In this document: piece by piece, positions 9,686 through 19,078 of the stretch
Layout of the letters: each line of letters begins with the position of its first letter
How positions within the stretch are numbered: the stretch's first letter is position 1
NCBI GenBank assembly: GCA_949285255.1
Contig: CASDXV010000011.1
Location: forward strand, 48,652-112,651
DNA: 64,000 bases
DNA from: an uncultured bacterium
Lineage (GTDB): Bacteria; Cyanobacteriota; Vampirovibrionia; Gastranaerophilales; Gastranaerophilaceae
Direction: 5' to 3'
Notes under the pieces: model-generated
Told to the model about the DNA's origin: nothing
The model's input: only the letters and a program-made list of their open reading frames with translations
Databases searched by the model: none
Program-made: the position numbers and the translations under genes

Positions 9686-10567
9686 ATGATGTATCAAAGC
9701 GTTAAAAAAAGTATTTCCATAATCATTGATAACCCTGTATTAACACTTAGTTTTGTTATATATTTAATCTTTCTTACTTTTGTTATGCCAAAACTTTTTG
9801 TTTGGCAAAATGTAATTGTCTTTGCACTCATTGTGCTTTTAATACTGCTTTTTACCTCGGCATTTTTTGCAGGCTGGCTGCAAATGGTAAAAACAGCCAT
9901 TGAAAACTCAAAAAAAGAGGAGCGTAACGAGGAAGAGAGAGTAAAAGAATTTATTCAGATGAAAAACGACTTTTTTAGCGCCGTTCCCGTTTATATTTTG
10001 CCGATTTTAGGCGGAATTGTGCTTTATTTTATAATGTTCTTTTTGCTTGTTGCATTTAACATAAAATTTGCAAACCACTTTATCGGCAGGCTTGATTTTA
10101 TAGTAGACACCATAAACTCTATTCCTCAGGATTCTCAGGCGCTGCACGCTTTTGTAAGCAGCTTGCCTCAGGATAAAATAATGATTTTATGGAGCTGGCA
10201 GTTTTTATTTTTGTTTACCATAGGGATTTTTAACTTCCTTATAATGTTTTGGGCATCTGCTCTTTACTACCCCGAAAAGTGCACAACAAGCCCGCTTAGC
10301 GCTCTTAAAAACTCACTCTTTGCGATTTTTAAACACCCTGTAAAATCTTTAGCGCTTTATACTTTTATACTTATTTTAGGTATGCTCTTTAAAATCATAA
10401 GCATTTCTTTTGCCACAAATGTCGTTTTATACTTTATTTTTATGGTTTTAGCGATATATTTCTGGGTATTTGTATTTGTGCTAATATTTGACTATTATGA
10501 GTCAAGATTTTACAATCACGGTGATAACGGGTGCAACCTGCTCGGGAAAAACAAGTCTGTCAATTGA
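9686..10567 (+). CDS. Six-helix integral membrane protein of unknown function
   Basis: I do not recognise the family. Six hydrophobic segments are visible (about residues 10-30, 35-60, 98-125, 170-195, 220-245, 248-270) with a charged cytoplasmic-looking loop KKEERNEEERVKE between helices 2 and 3. The last 20 or so residues are hydrophilic and are encoded inside the first part of miaA in another frame: the overlap is 71 bases, unusually long. The proline-containing N-terminal helix recalls small DUF-type bacterial membrane proteins, but no function can be given. Confidence 0.7.
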   Translation: MMYQSVKKSISIIIDNPVLTLSFVIYLIFLTFVMPKLFVWQNVIVFALIVLLILLFTSAFFAGWLQMVKTAIENSKKEERNEEERVKEFIQMKNDFFSAVPVYILPILGGIVLYFIMFFLLVAFNIKFANHFIGRLDFIVDTINSIPQDSQALHAFVSSLPQDKIMILWSWQFLFLFTIGIFNFLIMFWASALYYPEKCTTSPLSALKNSLFAIFKHPVKSLALYTFILILGMLFKIISISFATNVVLYFIFMVLAIYFWVFVFVLIFDYYESRFYNHGDNGCNLLGKNKSVN

Positions 10568-11369
10568 TTTGGCTAAAAAAATTAACGCAGAGATTATCTG
10601 TGCAGACTCAAGAAGTGTGTACAGGGGTCTTGATATTGTAAGCGCTAAACCCAAAAAAGAAGAAATGCAGGGCGTAAAACACCACCTGCTTGATATTATA
10701 ACGCCTGATTGCGACTTTAGCGCAGGTGATTTTGCAAAAGAGGCGCAGCGAACAATTGAACAAATTAAAAAAGAAGGTAAAAATGTAATTGTAACGGGCG
10801 GCACGTGGTTTTATATAAAATCTCTGCTTGATGATAAAAAACTGCCTCAAGTCGGCATTAACAAAAAACTAAGAGAGGAGCTAAACCCAAAAACGCCTGA
10901 TGAACTCTGGGATATGCTCTATAAACTCGATAGCACAAGGGCGCAGCAAATTCATAAAAACAACAAAGATAAAGTCATCCGCTCAATTGAGATGTGTATC
11001 GGGCTTAATATGCCTATATCAGAGTATATTAGGGAAGATAAAGAGCAATACGACACAAAATGGTTCATGCCAAAAATCGAGCGGGAAGAACTGTATCAAA
11101 GAATAAATAAAAGAGTAGATATTATGGCAGGCGAGGGGCTCTATGACGAGTGGCAAAAAAATAAAACCCTCTACCCCAACTCAAAAGTGCTTGAGAACAC
11201 CATAGGCTACAGGGAATTTTTTGAACTTGAGCGAGGCGAGTATAAAAACTTTGACGAGGCGGTTGATAAGATTAAACAAAGGACAAGAAACTTTGCAAAG
11301 CGCCAGCTTACATATTTTCGCTCAAATAAAGACATAAAAAGTATTGGCGATATTGGGGAAATAATCTAA
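10497..11369 (+). CDS. miaA: tRNA dimethylallyltransferase MiaA
   Basis: Transfers a dimethylallyl group to A37 of tRNAs that read UNN codons. GATCSGKT is the P-loop, DSRSVYRGLDIVSAKP the DSxQ(R)Y substrate region, HHLLDI the conserved catalytic-loop motif, and TGGTWFYIKSLL and RNFAKRQLTYFR are further MiaA signatures. About 290 residues is normal. I take the ATG at 10497 rather than the TTG three codons upstream. The start lies 71 bases inside the upstream membrane-protein gene, so translational coupling is likely. A strong hairpin follows the stop. Confidence 0.95.
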   Translation: MSQDFTITVITGATCSGKTSLSIDLAKKINAEIICADSRSVYRGLDIVSAKPKKEEMQGVKHHLLDIITPDCDFSAGDFAKEAQRTIEQIKKEGKNVIVTGGTWFYIKSLLDDKKLPQVGINKKLREELNPKTPDELWDMLYKLDSTRAQQIHKNNKDKVIRSIEMCIGLNMPISEYIREDKEQYDTKWFMPKIEREELYQRINKRVDIMAGEGLYDEWQKNKTLYPNSKVLENTIGYREFFELERGEYKNFDEAVDKIKQRTRNFAKRQLTYFRSNKDIKSIGDIGEII

Positions 11370-11394
11370 AAACCCCTGCAATTTGCAGGGGTTT
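11370..11394. terminator. Bidirectional terminator between miaA and hpf
   Basis: AAACCCCTGCA and TGCAGGGGTTT form an 11-bp stem with a 3-nt loop, flanked by A and T runs, between two convergent genes. It can serve both. Confidence 0.88.
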
Positions 11395-11427
11395 AATCTG
11401 TTATCTATTAAATTTTTATTGTGCTTA

Positions 11428-11787
11428 TTATTTAGCCGCCTCTTCATCAGCAATAACTTCTGTTCTGATTGAAGGTGAGCCGCTTTTTGCTTTCAAGTAT
11501 TTTTCTTTGTACTTTCTTACTTGTCTGTCCAGTTTGTCGCACACTAAATCGATTGAAGCATACATTGACTCAGCTTTTTCTTCAACTCTTACAGTGTCAC
11601 CCAGTACTTTGCAGTTAATTTCCGCAACGTGAGAGTCTGCAACGGACGGATTTTTAATAACGGTTAAAACAACGTCAATTGCCTGAATTTGGTCATAATG
11701 TGCCGCAACTTTACCGGCTTTTTCTTTAACGTAGGCTTTAATTGCGTCAGTAATTTCTACGTTACGTCCGTTTACGTGAATATGCAT
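11428..11787 (-). CDS. hpf: Ribosome hibernation promoting factor, short form
   Basis: Binds the 30S decoding site and helps park ribosomes when growth slows. MHIHVNGRNVEITDAIKAYVKEK is the standard start of the HPF/YfiA fold, followed by DVVLTV and a YASIDLVCDKLDRQVRKYKEK helix. I place the start at ATG 11787 because GGAG lies 6 nt upstream; an upstream ATG at 11826 would add 13 unmatched residues. At 119 residues it lacks the C-terminal dimerisation domain of long HPF, so it may pair with another factor or act as the short type. Confidence 0.92.
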   Translation of the reverse strand: MHIHVNGRNVEITDAIKAYVKEKAGKVAAHYDQIQAIDVVLTVIKNPSVADSHVAEINCKVLGDTVRVEEKAESMYASIDLVCDKLDRQVRKYKEKYLKAKSGSPSIRTEVIADEEAAK

Positions 11788-11939
11788 AGTTTCTCCGTTT
11801 CTAGCCATATACTCTCTATATAGCAACTTTTCTTATTATACAACATCGAATTGTATTTTTAAAGACACAAATAGTAAAAAATTTAAAATTTGTAGTATAA
11901 TTGGTGACAGACGCAAAAAATCGTGAGAGGAAAAAAATT

Positions 11940-13175
11940 ATGCAGAACTTTAGCAACTACATGGGTACACTTGAAACTTACATCATGTTTCAAATTAAGG
12001 CAAAAATGCTTGCAATGAAAGATGAACTCACGAAAAAAGGCAGAAAGCCCATCGCTCTTTCTATGGGAGCACCTGTTGATATGGTTCCGCAGTTTGTAAT
12101 TGAAAGAACAAAAGAACTTCTTAATGACCCTAAAAACCACACCTACTCTACTCCAAAAGGTGAAGTTCCTTTTCTTGAAGCTGTAGCAAAACGTATGAAA
12201 AACCGCTTTGGTGTTGAACTTGACCCTAAAAGCGAAGTATTTTCTCTAATCGGTTCAAAAGAAGGTATCGCAAACTTTATAAGGGCTCTTATTAACCCCT
12301 CAATGGATAAAAATGAACAAGAAATAATAATGATACCAGACCCCGGGTATGCTTCATACACTGAAATGATTAAAGTTTCAGGCGGCAGAGCATACGGTGT
12401 ACCTTTAACAAAAGAAAATAACTACATGCCTGACTTAGATGAAGTTTGGGAAAAATTCCTAAAAGAAGGTAACAACCCTAAAAAAGTTAAGGCTTTAATT
12501 ATAAACTATCCTAACAACCCTCTTGGCTGCACTTGCGATAAAAAATACCTGCAGCACTGCGTAGATTTCTGTAAAAAACACAATATTATTCTTATGTCAG
12601 ATAATGCATACAGTGAAATTTATTTTGATGAAAACGACAAACCCCACTCGGTACTTGAATGCAACGGTGCTATGGATGTAGCGGTTGAGTTTCACAGTTT
12701 TTCTAAACCCTACGCTATGACAGGCTGGCGTTTAGGCTGGGTATGCGGAAATAAAGACCTTGTATCAACTTTTGGCAAATTAAAATCCAGCCTCGATACA
12801 GGCGTATTTAAAGTACTTCAGTTTGCAGGTGCTGAGCTTCTTAACTCAAAAGAGGGCGATGAGTACATTAAAGAAGCAAATGAAAAATTTAAAAAGAAAA
12901 TAGGTGACTTTGTAGACGGGCTAAACGAGCTGGGCTGGAGTGTAGAAATGCCAAAAGCTACGTTCTACCTATGGATTGACCTGCCTCCAAGATACAAAAA
13001 TGCAAAAGAATTTTGCGATGAACTTCTTGAAAAATCAGGTATAGTAGCAGTGCCGGGGGACGCTTTTGGCGATGAGGGTGCAGGACACTTAAGACTTTCT
13101 ATCGTAGCTGATGAAAAAGAACTAAAAGAAGTTATTCAACGTATGAAAGAAGACGGTCACACTTTTGTCAAATAA
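11940..13175 (+). CDS. Class I/II PLP aminotransferase, LL-diaminopimelate aminotransferase-like
   Basis: Fold-type I aminotransferase. Landmarks: SMGAPVDM near the N-terminus, GSKEGIANF (cofactor phosphate region), NYPNNPLGC, SDNAYSEIYF (Asp/Tyr contacts to PLP), the Schiff-base lysine in HSFSKPYAMTGWRLGW and the carboxylate-binding arginine in LRLSIV. The SKPYAMTGWRLGW and YPNNPLG pattern resembles DapL/aspartate-type enzymes. DapL makes LL-diaminopimelate from tetrahydrodipicolinate for lysine and peptidoglycan. Aspartate aminotransferase remains possible. Start at ATG 11940, after GAGAGGA; the stop overlaps hisH by 11 bases. Confidence 0.85.
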   Translation: MQNFSNYMGTLETYIMFQIKAKMLAMKDELTKKGRKPIALSMGAPVDMVPQFVIERTKELLNDPKNHTYSTPKGEVPFLEAVAKRMKNRFGVELDPKSEVFSLIGSKEGIANFIRALINPSMDKNEQEIIMIPDPGYASYTEMIKVSGGRAYGVPLTKENNYMPDLDEVWEKFLKEGNNPKKVKALIINYPNNPLGCTCDKKYLQHCVDFCKKHNIILMSDNAYSEIYFDENDKPHSVLECNGAMDVAVEFHSFSKPYAMTGWRLGWVCGNKDLVSTFGKLKSSLDTGVFKVLQFAGAELLNSKEGDEYIKEANEKFKKKIGDFVDGLNELGWSVEMPKATFYLWIDLPPRYKNAKEFCDELLEKSGIVAVPGDAFGDEGAGHLRLSIVADEKELKEVIQRMKEDGHTFVK

Positions 13176-13758
13176 AGTTATAATAATAGACTACGGCGCA
13201 GGCAATGTTAAAAGCCTTGGAAATATGCTCGAGTTTTTGGGCGCAGATTATGAAATAACTGAAGATAAAGAAAAAATCCTCAGTGCAAAAAAAATAATCT
13301 TCCCCGGACAAGGGCACTTTGAGCAGGCTATGAAAAAACTAAATGAAAAAAACATGCCTAAAACCATAAAAAAAGCAATATCTAACGGGGCAGATTTCTT
13401 AGGAATTTGCCTCGGTTTACAGGTTCTTTTTGAAAAAAGTGAAGAAGCACCAAATGTAGAGGGGCTTGGAATTTTTAAAGGCGAAGTTAAAAAATTTCAA
13501 ACAGGCAAAACACCTCAAATAGGCTGGAATAATATCAAAACAACAAATGCTGATACATATCTTGAGGATGATTACTTCTACTTTGTAAACTCTTACTACG
13601 TAGTGCCTCAAGATGAGAGCATTATAAGCTCAATAACAAACTATCACATTGACTTTTGCTCATCAGTTCAAAAAGACAATGTCTGCGCGGTGCAATTTCA
13701 CCCCGAGAAAAGCTCAGATGCCGGTGTGAGATTTTTTCAAAAATGGCTTAAGTTATGA
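13165..13758 (+). CDS. hisH: Imidazole glycerol phosphate synthase, glutamine amidotransferase subunit HisH
   Basis: Class I glutaminase that feeds ammonia to HisF in histidine biosynthesis. IIDYGAGNVKSLGNML is the HisH N-terminus, GICLGLQVLF holds the nucleophile Cys82, and QFHPEKSS the catalytic His-Glu pair. The start is a TTG that overlaps the aminotransferase stop by 11 bases, so it is co-translated with it. HisF and other his genes are not in the window. The stop shares TTATGA with the stop of the convergent GGDEF gene (6-base overlap), leaving no room for a terminator. Confidence 0.93.
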   Translation: MSNKVIIIDYGAGNVKSLGNMLEFLGADYEITEDKEKILSAKKIIFPGQGHFEQAMKKLNEKNMPKTIKKAISNGADFLGICLGLQVLFEKSEEAPNVEGLGIFKGEVKKFQTGKTPQIGWNNIKTTNADTYLEDDYFYFVNSYYVVPQDESIISSITNYHIDFCSSVQKDNVCAVQFHPEKSSDAGVRFFQKWLKL

Positions 13759-15669
13759 TATATTATAAAACTCATCAAGCGCGCTTATAAACTCGTTTGT
13801 AAGTTCTTCTGAGTATTTTTTGCCTGCTTGGCGTTTAATTTCTTCAACTGCCTCTTCTTGAGTGTATGCTCTTCTGTAGGGCCTGTCTGATATCATAGCA
13901 AAATAAGAATCTACAATAAGAATAATTTGAGATGTAATAGGAATATCGTCACCCTTTATCTGATTTGGATAACCGCTGCCATCCCAGTTTTCATGGTGGT
14001 GCTCAATAATAGGGATAATATCGGAAATATTTGTAATAGGTTTTAATATCTCGCGCGCTGCTAAAAGCGGGTGCTCACCTACTTTTTCTTTTTCTTCCTG
14101 AGTTAAGGGAGCAGGTTTTTTAAGAATTTCATCAGGCAGCATAGTATTTCCGATGTCATAGAGCAAAATTGCTATTTTTAGCTTGTCAATTTCAGTCTTT
14201 GAAAGCTTAAATTTCTTTGCAACAATTGTAGCAAGCGACATTTTTGCTTTTGTAATGCCTTCTTGATTTGACGGCGCATAAGTTTGGGAAATTGTATCCA
14301 CAACGGAATACAAAAGCTCTTGAGCCGAATTTCCCTTAACATTTTCCTGACGGGTTTGAAGTTTATGAGAAAGCTCGGAAGCCAGTTTTGTGTTAAAAGG
14401 AATTCTGTGTTTTTCAAGTATTTCAACAAAAGCATTAACCGCAACATCTTGCCAAGAAACATTTTGCTGAGGCTGCGCCAGACAAACCCTGTTTCTGCCC
14501 TGAATTTTAGCGTCATACATGGCCTTATCCGCCATTTCAACCAAATCATCAAGGTCAAGAGTATGCTCTATGTATGTTGCTACACCAATACTGGCACTCA
14601 CGTGCCCCAAGCCCTCAACAGGCTCTTTTTCAATAGAAGAGCGAAGTCTTTCAGCTGCTGCCGCACCGCCTTGAGCGTCAATACCGGGAAGAATTATGGA
14701 AAACTCTTCACCGCCTATACGAGAAGCAATATCCACAGAACGCGCATTTCTCATAATAACTCTCGCTACCGTTGCTATCGCCCTATCACCCATAGAGTGC
14801 CCGTAGGTGTCGTTTATTTCTTTTAAGTGGTCTAAATCAAGCCCGATAAGCGTAAAAGGCTGATTTAAGCGCATTGCACGATTTGCCTCACGCTCTATAG
14901 CATCATCAAAAAATCTTCTGTTAAAAAGCCCTGTTAATGGGTCTGTGACGGCTTGTTTTTTAACAGTTTCAAAAAGATTTGCAATTGTTATTGCAAGCTC
15001 AATTTGACGGGCAAAAAGATTTAGAAAATTAAGCTCGTCTTCTTTTGCCTCAGTACGGGGAGAAAACACCGCAAGAAAACCCGTGAATTCTTTTGACGCT
15101 ACAAGAGGCAGGATAATTACAGACTTTGTAAATGTCTTTTTTGCAATATCTTGAGTGGTTTCCTCACTTAATTCAGGAAAAACCTCTGTTAAAATTTCAA
15201 CCAAATCAGTGTAGTGTACTGCGGTCTTATTTTCAATTGCTTCTTGGATTTTGCCGTCTTTTTTAATTTTTAATTTAACATCAAAAATGGATTTACCTAT
15301 AAACTGTTCAAGTCTTTTTGAAAATTCATTTCTCAGATAAGTTCTTAAAGAATAAAAAACTCCGTCCTTATCAAGCTGTTTTTGAACAATACAGCTGTAT
15401 AGATAACCAAACTCGCCATGCAGTGATGATACTATGGTTTCAAGTACGTTTGAAAGAGGGCGAGAAGAGTTCATCATATCCCAAACATGTTCAAGAGTGA
15501 GCAAAGTCTGGTTTGCTTTGTGGAGTTCTTCCGTACGCTGGGCAATTTCGCGCTCCAGAGCTTGGTTTCTTTGATACACTTCAAGATAATCTCTTTTGTG
15601 TTCATAAATCTGGCTCTCAACGCGCTTTAGATTTTCGTTTGATGCTTTTATCCAGTCAAAAAATCCCAT
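13753..15669 (-). CDS. GAF-GGDEF-HD-GYP signalling protein with a degenerate HD site
   Basis: Domains in order: coiled coil (20-60), GAF-like sensor (about 70-235), GGDEF (240-395), HD-GYP (about 410-638). The cyclase site GGEEF (319-323) is intact and the inhibitory RxxD site (R310-SVD) has the canonical five-residue spacing. In the phosphodiesterase half, the metal-binding HD is replaced by YD (LLYDIGN, 502-508), while HP (533-534), HHH (557-559) and DGSGYP (563-568) remain. It therefore probably makes cyclic di-GMP and may no longer degrade it. TATAAT lies 7 nt before the ATG with TTGTAA 18 nt further up: a predicted leaderless start. Confidence 0.9.
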   Translation of the reverse strand: MGFFDWIKASNENLKRVESQIYEHKRDYLEVYQRNQALEREIAQRTEELHKANQTLLTLEHVWDMMNSSRPLSNVLETIVSSLHGEFGYLYSCIVQKQLDKDGVFYSLRTYLRNEFSKRLEQFIGKSIFDVKLKIKKDGKIQEAIENKTAVHYTDLVEILTEVFPELSEETTQDIAKKTFTKSVIILPLVASKEFTGFLAVFSPRTEAKEDELNFLNLFARQIELAITIANLFETVKKQAVTDPLTGLFNRRFFDDAIEREANRAMRLNQPFTLIGLDLDHLKEINDTYGHSMGDRAIATVARVIMRNARSVDIASRIGGEEFSIILPGIDAQGGAAAAERLRSSIEKEPVEGLGHVSASIGVATYIEHTLDLDDLVEMADKAMYDAKIQGRNRVCLAQPQQNVSWQDVAVNAFVEILEKHRIPFNTKLASELSHKLQTRQENVKGNSAQELLYSVVDTISQTYAPSNQEGITKAKMSLATIVAKKFKLSKTEIDKLKIAILLYDIGNTMLPDEILKKPAPLTQEEKEKVGEHPLLAAREILKPITNISDIIPIIEHHHENWDGSGYPNQIKGDDIPITSQIILIVDSYFAMISDRPYRRAYTQEEAVEEIKRQAGKKYSEELTNEFISALDEFYNIS

Positions 15670-15751
15670 GTGAGTTATTATACAACTTTATTTATATATT
15701 TTACAATACCACGTTTTTATGATGTGTAATCAATACACTTAACAATATTAA

Positions 15752-16483
15752 TTAAACGTCTTTAACCCAGTATTTATCAAGCCACTTGACAGGTTTAATG
15801 TATCTGAAACCAAACTTGCCAAAGTAGCCTTTATACGCTTGTTTTGGATTAGGTTTACCGTGGAAGATAACAATTTTTGCCTCTTGCGGGTCACGTGCAA
15901 CTTTAAAATAACACGTAGGAAATTTATAAAGGCAGCACCTTTTAAAGCTTACGCACCAGTCGGAATTCCAGTATTTAAGCACACCTTTTTCAAACATTTC
16001 ATAGGTCAAAAACGCCTGTTCATTTTTAAAGTGTTTTCTTATAGCCGTTCCAAGACCATAAAAATGCTCCAGTACCTCGGGGTGTTTTCCTATCTCAAAA
16101 CGAAAAACAGAAGAGTTACCTATAATATCATCAGGAAAATCCCAATCTTTAATGATTAAAAACTCGCCCTCTTCTTCAAAAAACGGGTCAAGGCTCTGTC
16201 TTATTATAATATCCAAATCTAAAAATAAAGCAGTACCTTTAAGGTCATAGAGCTCTTTATTAAATACGGTAAGCTTTTTCCACATTCTATCGGGGATACC
16301 GTCCTCTTTTAGCGGAGGAATAGGGAAAGTTTCAATTTTTGGATTAATGCCTTGCGGGTTATCCGTAAAACATACAAAGCGATGAGGTATGGTGATATTT
16401 TTTTCAACCATTTCATAGAGGCGATTTACATAACCTGCGTCAAACTTTTCGCCCCATTTCATGCATATTATATTTTTATCCAT
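15752..16483 (-). CDS. Glycosyltransferase-like protein with GT-A DxD motif
   Basis: The protein starts ICMKWGEKFDAGYVNRLYEMV and has FVCFTDNP, then LFLDLDIII, which looks like the DxD metal/nucleotide-sugar motif of GT-A glycosyltransferases (compare GT8-like enzymes). A late FHGKPNP segment is also typical of such families. No membrane segment or signal is seen, so it is likely cytoplasmic and may act on a cell-surface glycan precursor. Start at ATG 16483, with GGAGA 6 nt upstream, rather than 16510. Donor and acceptor cannot be inferred. Confidence 0.72.
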   Translation of the reverse strand: MDKNIICMKWGEKFDAGYVNRLYEMVEKNITIPHRFVCFTDNPQGINPKIETFPIPPLKEDGIPDRMWKKLTVFNKELYDLKGTALFLDLDIIIRQSLDPFFEEEGEFLIIKDWDFPDDIIGNSSVFRFEIGKHPEVLEHFYGLGTAIRKHFKNEQAFLTYEMFEKGVLKYWNSDWCVSFKRCCLYKFPTCYFKVARDPQEAKIVIFHGKPNPKQAYKGYFGKFGFRYIKPVKWLDKYWVKDV

Positions 16484-16559
16484 TTTAACTCTCCGATGAT
16501 ATCTTCGCATAAATGCAGGCGGCGTTATTAGCGTCGCCTGCGTATTTTATAAATAAAAC

Positions 16560-16871
16560 TTAAATTTCTTCCTCAATGTCACCCATTGACTCAAGCTGTT
16601 TCTTTTTAAGATTGTGCACAACGGCATCAACAAGTAACTCGTAAGATTTTGCATCTTTAATCTTTGCAGAAAATTCTTTGACAAGAGTTTCTCTTACCAT
16701 TTTTTCAAGATTATCGTTATCAAACCCCGGGGATTTTTGTTCATCGGGAATAAGATAATCAATGTATTTTGAGCCTATTTTATAGTCTTGAAGACTTTTG
16801 AACATAAACCACTTGAGTTTTGGGCTTATGTTGGCAAGTTTTCTGACTATTTTGAAATTTTTAAAATTCAT
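16560..16871 (-). CDS. Small basic protein of unknown function
   Basis: About 103 residues from ATG 16871, which follows GAGG at a good distance; an upstream ATG at 16952 would add a run without obvious conservation. The sequence is helical and charged, with FKIVRKLANISPKLKWFMFKS at the front and a C-terminal DAVVHNLKKKQLESMGDIEEEI. No motif, membrane segment or signal is recognised. It follows the glycosyltransferase on the same strand upstream and may be transcribed with it. Confidence 0.55.
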   Translation of the reverse strand: MNFKNFKIVRKLANISPKLKWFMFKSLQDYKIGSKYIDYLIPDEQKSPGFDNDNLEKMVRETLVKEFSAKIKDAKSYELLVDAVVHNLKKKQLESMGDIEEEI

Positions 16872-17002
16872 CCTAACCTCAGATGTTGTGCTTTCTCTTC
16901 TTTTAAGTGCCCTGAATAAAAAAAGTGACAATTTTTTGTATTTTATTAACAAAAGTTTACTTAATTGTATAACATTTTAGTGCATTTGAAAAGCTGTATA
17001 TT

Positions 17003-17023
17003 TTTGTAAACTTTCTTTACAAA
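17003..17023. repeat. Short inverted repeat in intergenic region
   Basis: TTTGTAAA and TTTACAAA are perfect 8-nt arms with a 5-nt loop, between two divergently read genes. It could be an operator; it has no T tract for termination. Confidence 0.4.
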
Positions 17024-17111
17024 CAAACAAAAATCATTAAAGTTTAAAGGTCAAAATTACGATGACAATTGTACAAGGATAGACTCTTGAAATAAGGAGA
17101 CAAAAGGCGAT

Positions 17112-17369
17112 ATGTCCACAAACTTTAATGTAAAATCTTTCGGTTTAAATGTTATACCTGACCTAAGACAGGGCAAACAAGCGGCTCATACCGTTGAAAA
17201 AGCCATAGGGGACATGTGGGAGCCTGTGCTTGATTATCTTGCGACAAATGACAATGTCTTTAGCGGAGAGGTTGCTCAAGAAATTAACAAAATAAATCTG
17301 CAAACAATGCAATTGGGCACAATTGTAAACGGCGATAGAGAAGTAAGAAACCTTGATACAAATATGTAG
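17112..17369 (+). CDS. Small conserved-looking protein of unknown function
   Basis: 85 residues with no family that I recognise. The N-terminus reads MSTNFNVKSFGLNVIP, which holds an SFG-type motif near residue 9, loosely like the F-x-G motif of other proteins in this window. The rest is soluble and mixed in charge (AHTVEKAIGDMWEPVLDYL). AAAGGCG lies before the ATG. The stop is 5 bases from the stop of the convergent GGDEF gene. Confidence 0.55.
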   Translation: MSTNFNVKSFGLNVIPDLRQGKQAAHTVEKAIGDMWEPVLDYLATNDNVFSGEVAQEINKINLQTMQLGTIVNGDREVRNLDTNM

Positions 17370-17374
17370 AAAAG

Positions 17375-18985
17375 CTAGATAATCTCAGTTCTTTCTATCA
17401 AGCTGCAGCCGTCTTTAGAAAATGTTGAAACAACATTTTTACCGTTGTTTTTAGAGTGATAAAGGGCTGTGTCGGCTGAGTTTATAAGTGTTTTTGGGTC
17501 AATGCCGTCATATGGATACTGCGCAACACCTATACTTGTTGTAGGTGAAATTGTAGTAACCTCATTTGCGGCAACCGTGATTTTTGAGATATTTTTCCTC
17601 AAGCGCTCTGCAATCACCACAGCATCTTCTTTGCTTGTTTCAGGCAATATTACAACAAATTCTTCACCGCCGTAGCGGGCAGGAATATCAATTTTTCTTA
17701 CAGTTTCCGCTATTACTCTTGATAACTCCCTTAAAATCTGGTCGCCTATTAAGTGACCGTAAGTATCATTTACGTTTTTAAAATTATCTATGTCAAGCAT
17801 AAGCAGCGACATATCACGCTTATAGCGAGAGCAGCGGCGAATTTCATTTTCAAGAAGAGTGTAGAAATGCCTGTAGATGTAGAGTTTTGTAAGACCGTCT
17901 TTTGTGGCAAGTTCGTACAATTTTGCGTTATCTATTGCAATAGCAGCCTGATTTGCAAGAGATGTCATAAACTCTAAATCCTTTTGGTTAAAGAGTTTTC
18001 CGTGTTTTTTGTTTGTAATATTTATAACACCAATCGCCTCACCCTTTGCAATCAGAGGTACACAAAGAAGCGAGTGAGTATTTGTTAAAATATCTTTTAC
18101 TATAAAACGAGGGTCAGATGAGCCGAGATTTGTGATAATCGGTTTTCTCTCCAAAAACACCATGCCTGCAACACCCTCACCTGCTTTTATTTTTGAGCAT
18201 TGGATTATGCCGTTGTTGATGCCTTCTTCAACTTTTTTATCTTGCAAACCGTAGACTACTCTAACCTGAAGAGAGTTTTGAGAATAGTCATAGAGCATTA
18301 AAGAGCCCTTTTCGGCATCAAGAGTATCAATAGCTTTTGATAAAATCACCTGCAGCAAGCGTTTTAAGTCATCAATAAAGTTAACCGCTTGCGAGATATT
18401 GTACAAAATTGAAATATTATACAGTGACTTTTGCAGCTGAGCTATTTCGTGTTCTTTTTTTAAATCGTTTAAATACTTACCGATAATAGGTTCAACATAA
18501 TCAAAAGCCATATTGAGCACTTCGCGCTGATTTTCATCAAGTGCGCTAAAGGTTTCGCTTGTACCTATAAAACAAAAACAAACAGGCACACCGTTTGAGA
18601 AAAACGCTCTTAAATATTTTGTTTTTAATTTTTCAAGCCCATTTTTTTCCCAAAAAGAGCCGAAAAGTACATCGCCGTGCTCGTTTTGAGCATCAATTAT
18701 CTTACCTTCGTTAATGGCAGTTAAAAATGCCTCGTTATCCTGCTCGGATTCAAAACACTCATCAGCCCTGACGTTTTGCATACTGATAACATTTTTAAAC
18801 ACCTGTCCGTCAAGCACATAAAAAGAAACATTTTCATTGTGAATAAGATTTACAATGTAATCTGAAAGTTTCTTTAATAAATCAGTAACATTTCCTGCCT
18901 GATTTGCAATTGTGCTTATATCAAACATCCTGTTAAGATGTACTACGTTATTTTCTATATTTGAAAAATCTTCTTGATTTGACAT
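17375..18985 (-). CDS. Tandem-GAF diguanylate cyclase
   Basis: Probably two GAF-like sensor domains (about 15-165, less clear, and 195-355, clear: KAGEGVAGMVFLERKPIITNLGSSDPRF) followed by GGDEF (about 365-520). The active site GGEEF (439-443), the DIDNFKNVNDTYGH metal/substrate region and an RxxD inhibitory site (RKID, 430-433) five residues before it are all intact, so cyclic di-GMP synthesis with product inhibition is expected. No membrane segment is present; the signal should be cytoplasmic. It is the second GGDEF protein within 4 kb. Confidence 0.92.
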   Translation of the reverse strand: MSNQEDFSNIENNVVHLNRMFDISTIANQAGNVTDLLKKLSDYIVNLIHNENVSFYVLDGQVFKNVISMQNVRADECFESEQDNEAFLTAINEGKIIDAQNEHGDVLFGSFWEKNGLEKLKTKYLRAFFSNGVPVCFCFIGTSETFSALDENQREVLNMAFDYVEPIIGKYLNDLKKEHEIAQLQKSLYNISILYNISQAVNFIDDLKRLLQVILSKAIDTLDAEKGSLMLYDYSQNSLQVRVVYGLQDKKVEEGINNGIIQCSKIKAGEGVAGMVFLERKPIITNLGSSDPRFIVKDILTNTHSLLCVPLIAKGEAIGVINITNKKHGKLFNQKDLEFMTSLANQAAIAIDNAKLYELATKDGLTKLYIYRHFYTLLENEIRRCSRYKRDMSLLMLDIDNFKNVNDTYGHLIGDQILRELSRVIAETVRKIDIPARYGGEEFVVILPETSKEDAVVIAERLRKNISKITVAANEVTTISPTTSIGVAQYPYDGIDPKTLINSADTALYHSKNNGKNVVSTFSKDGCSLIERTEII

Positions 18986-19078
18986 ATTGCCCAGACTTAC
19001 TCTTTGGTAATATTATAAGATAATATATGGTAAAATACAATTTTAGAGAATACTAAAATACACAATTCGGAGGAGATA

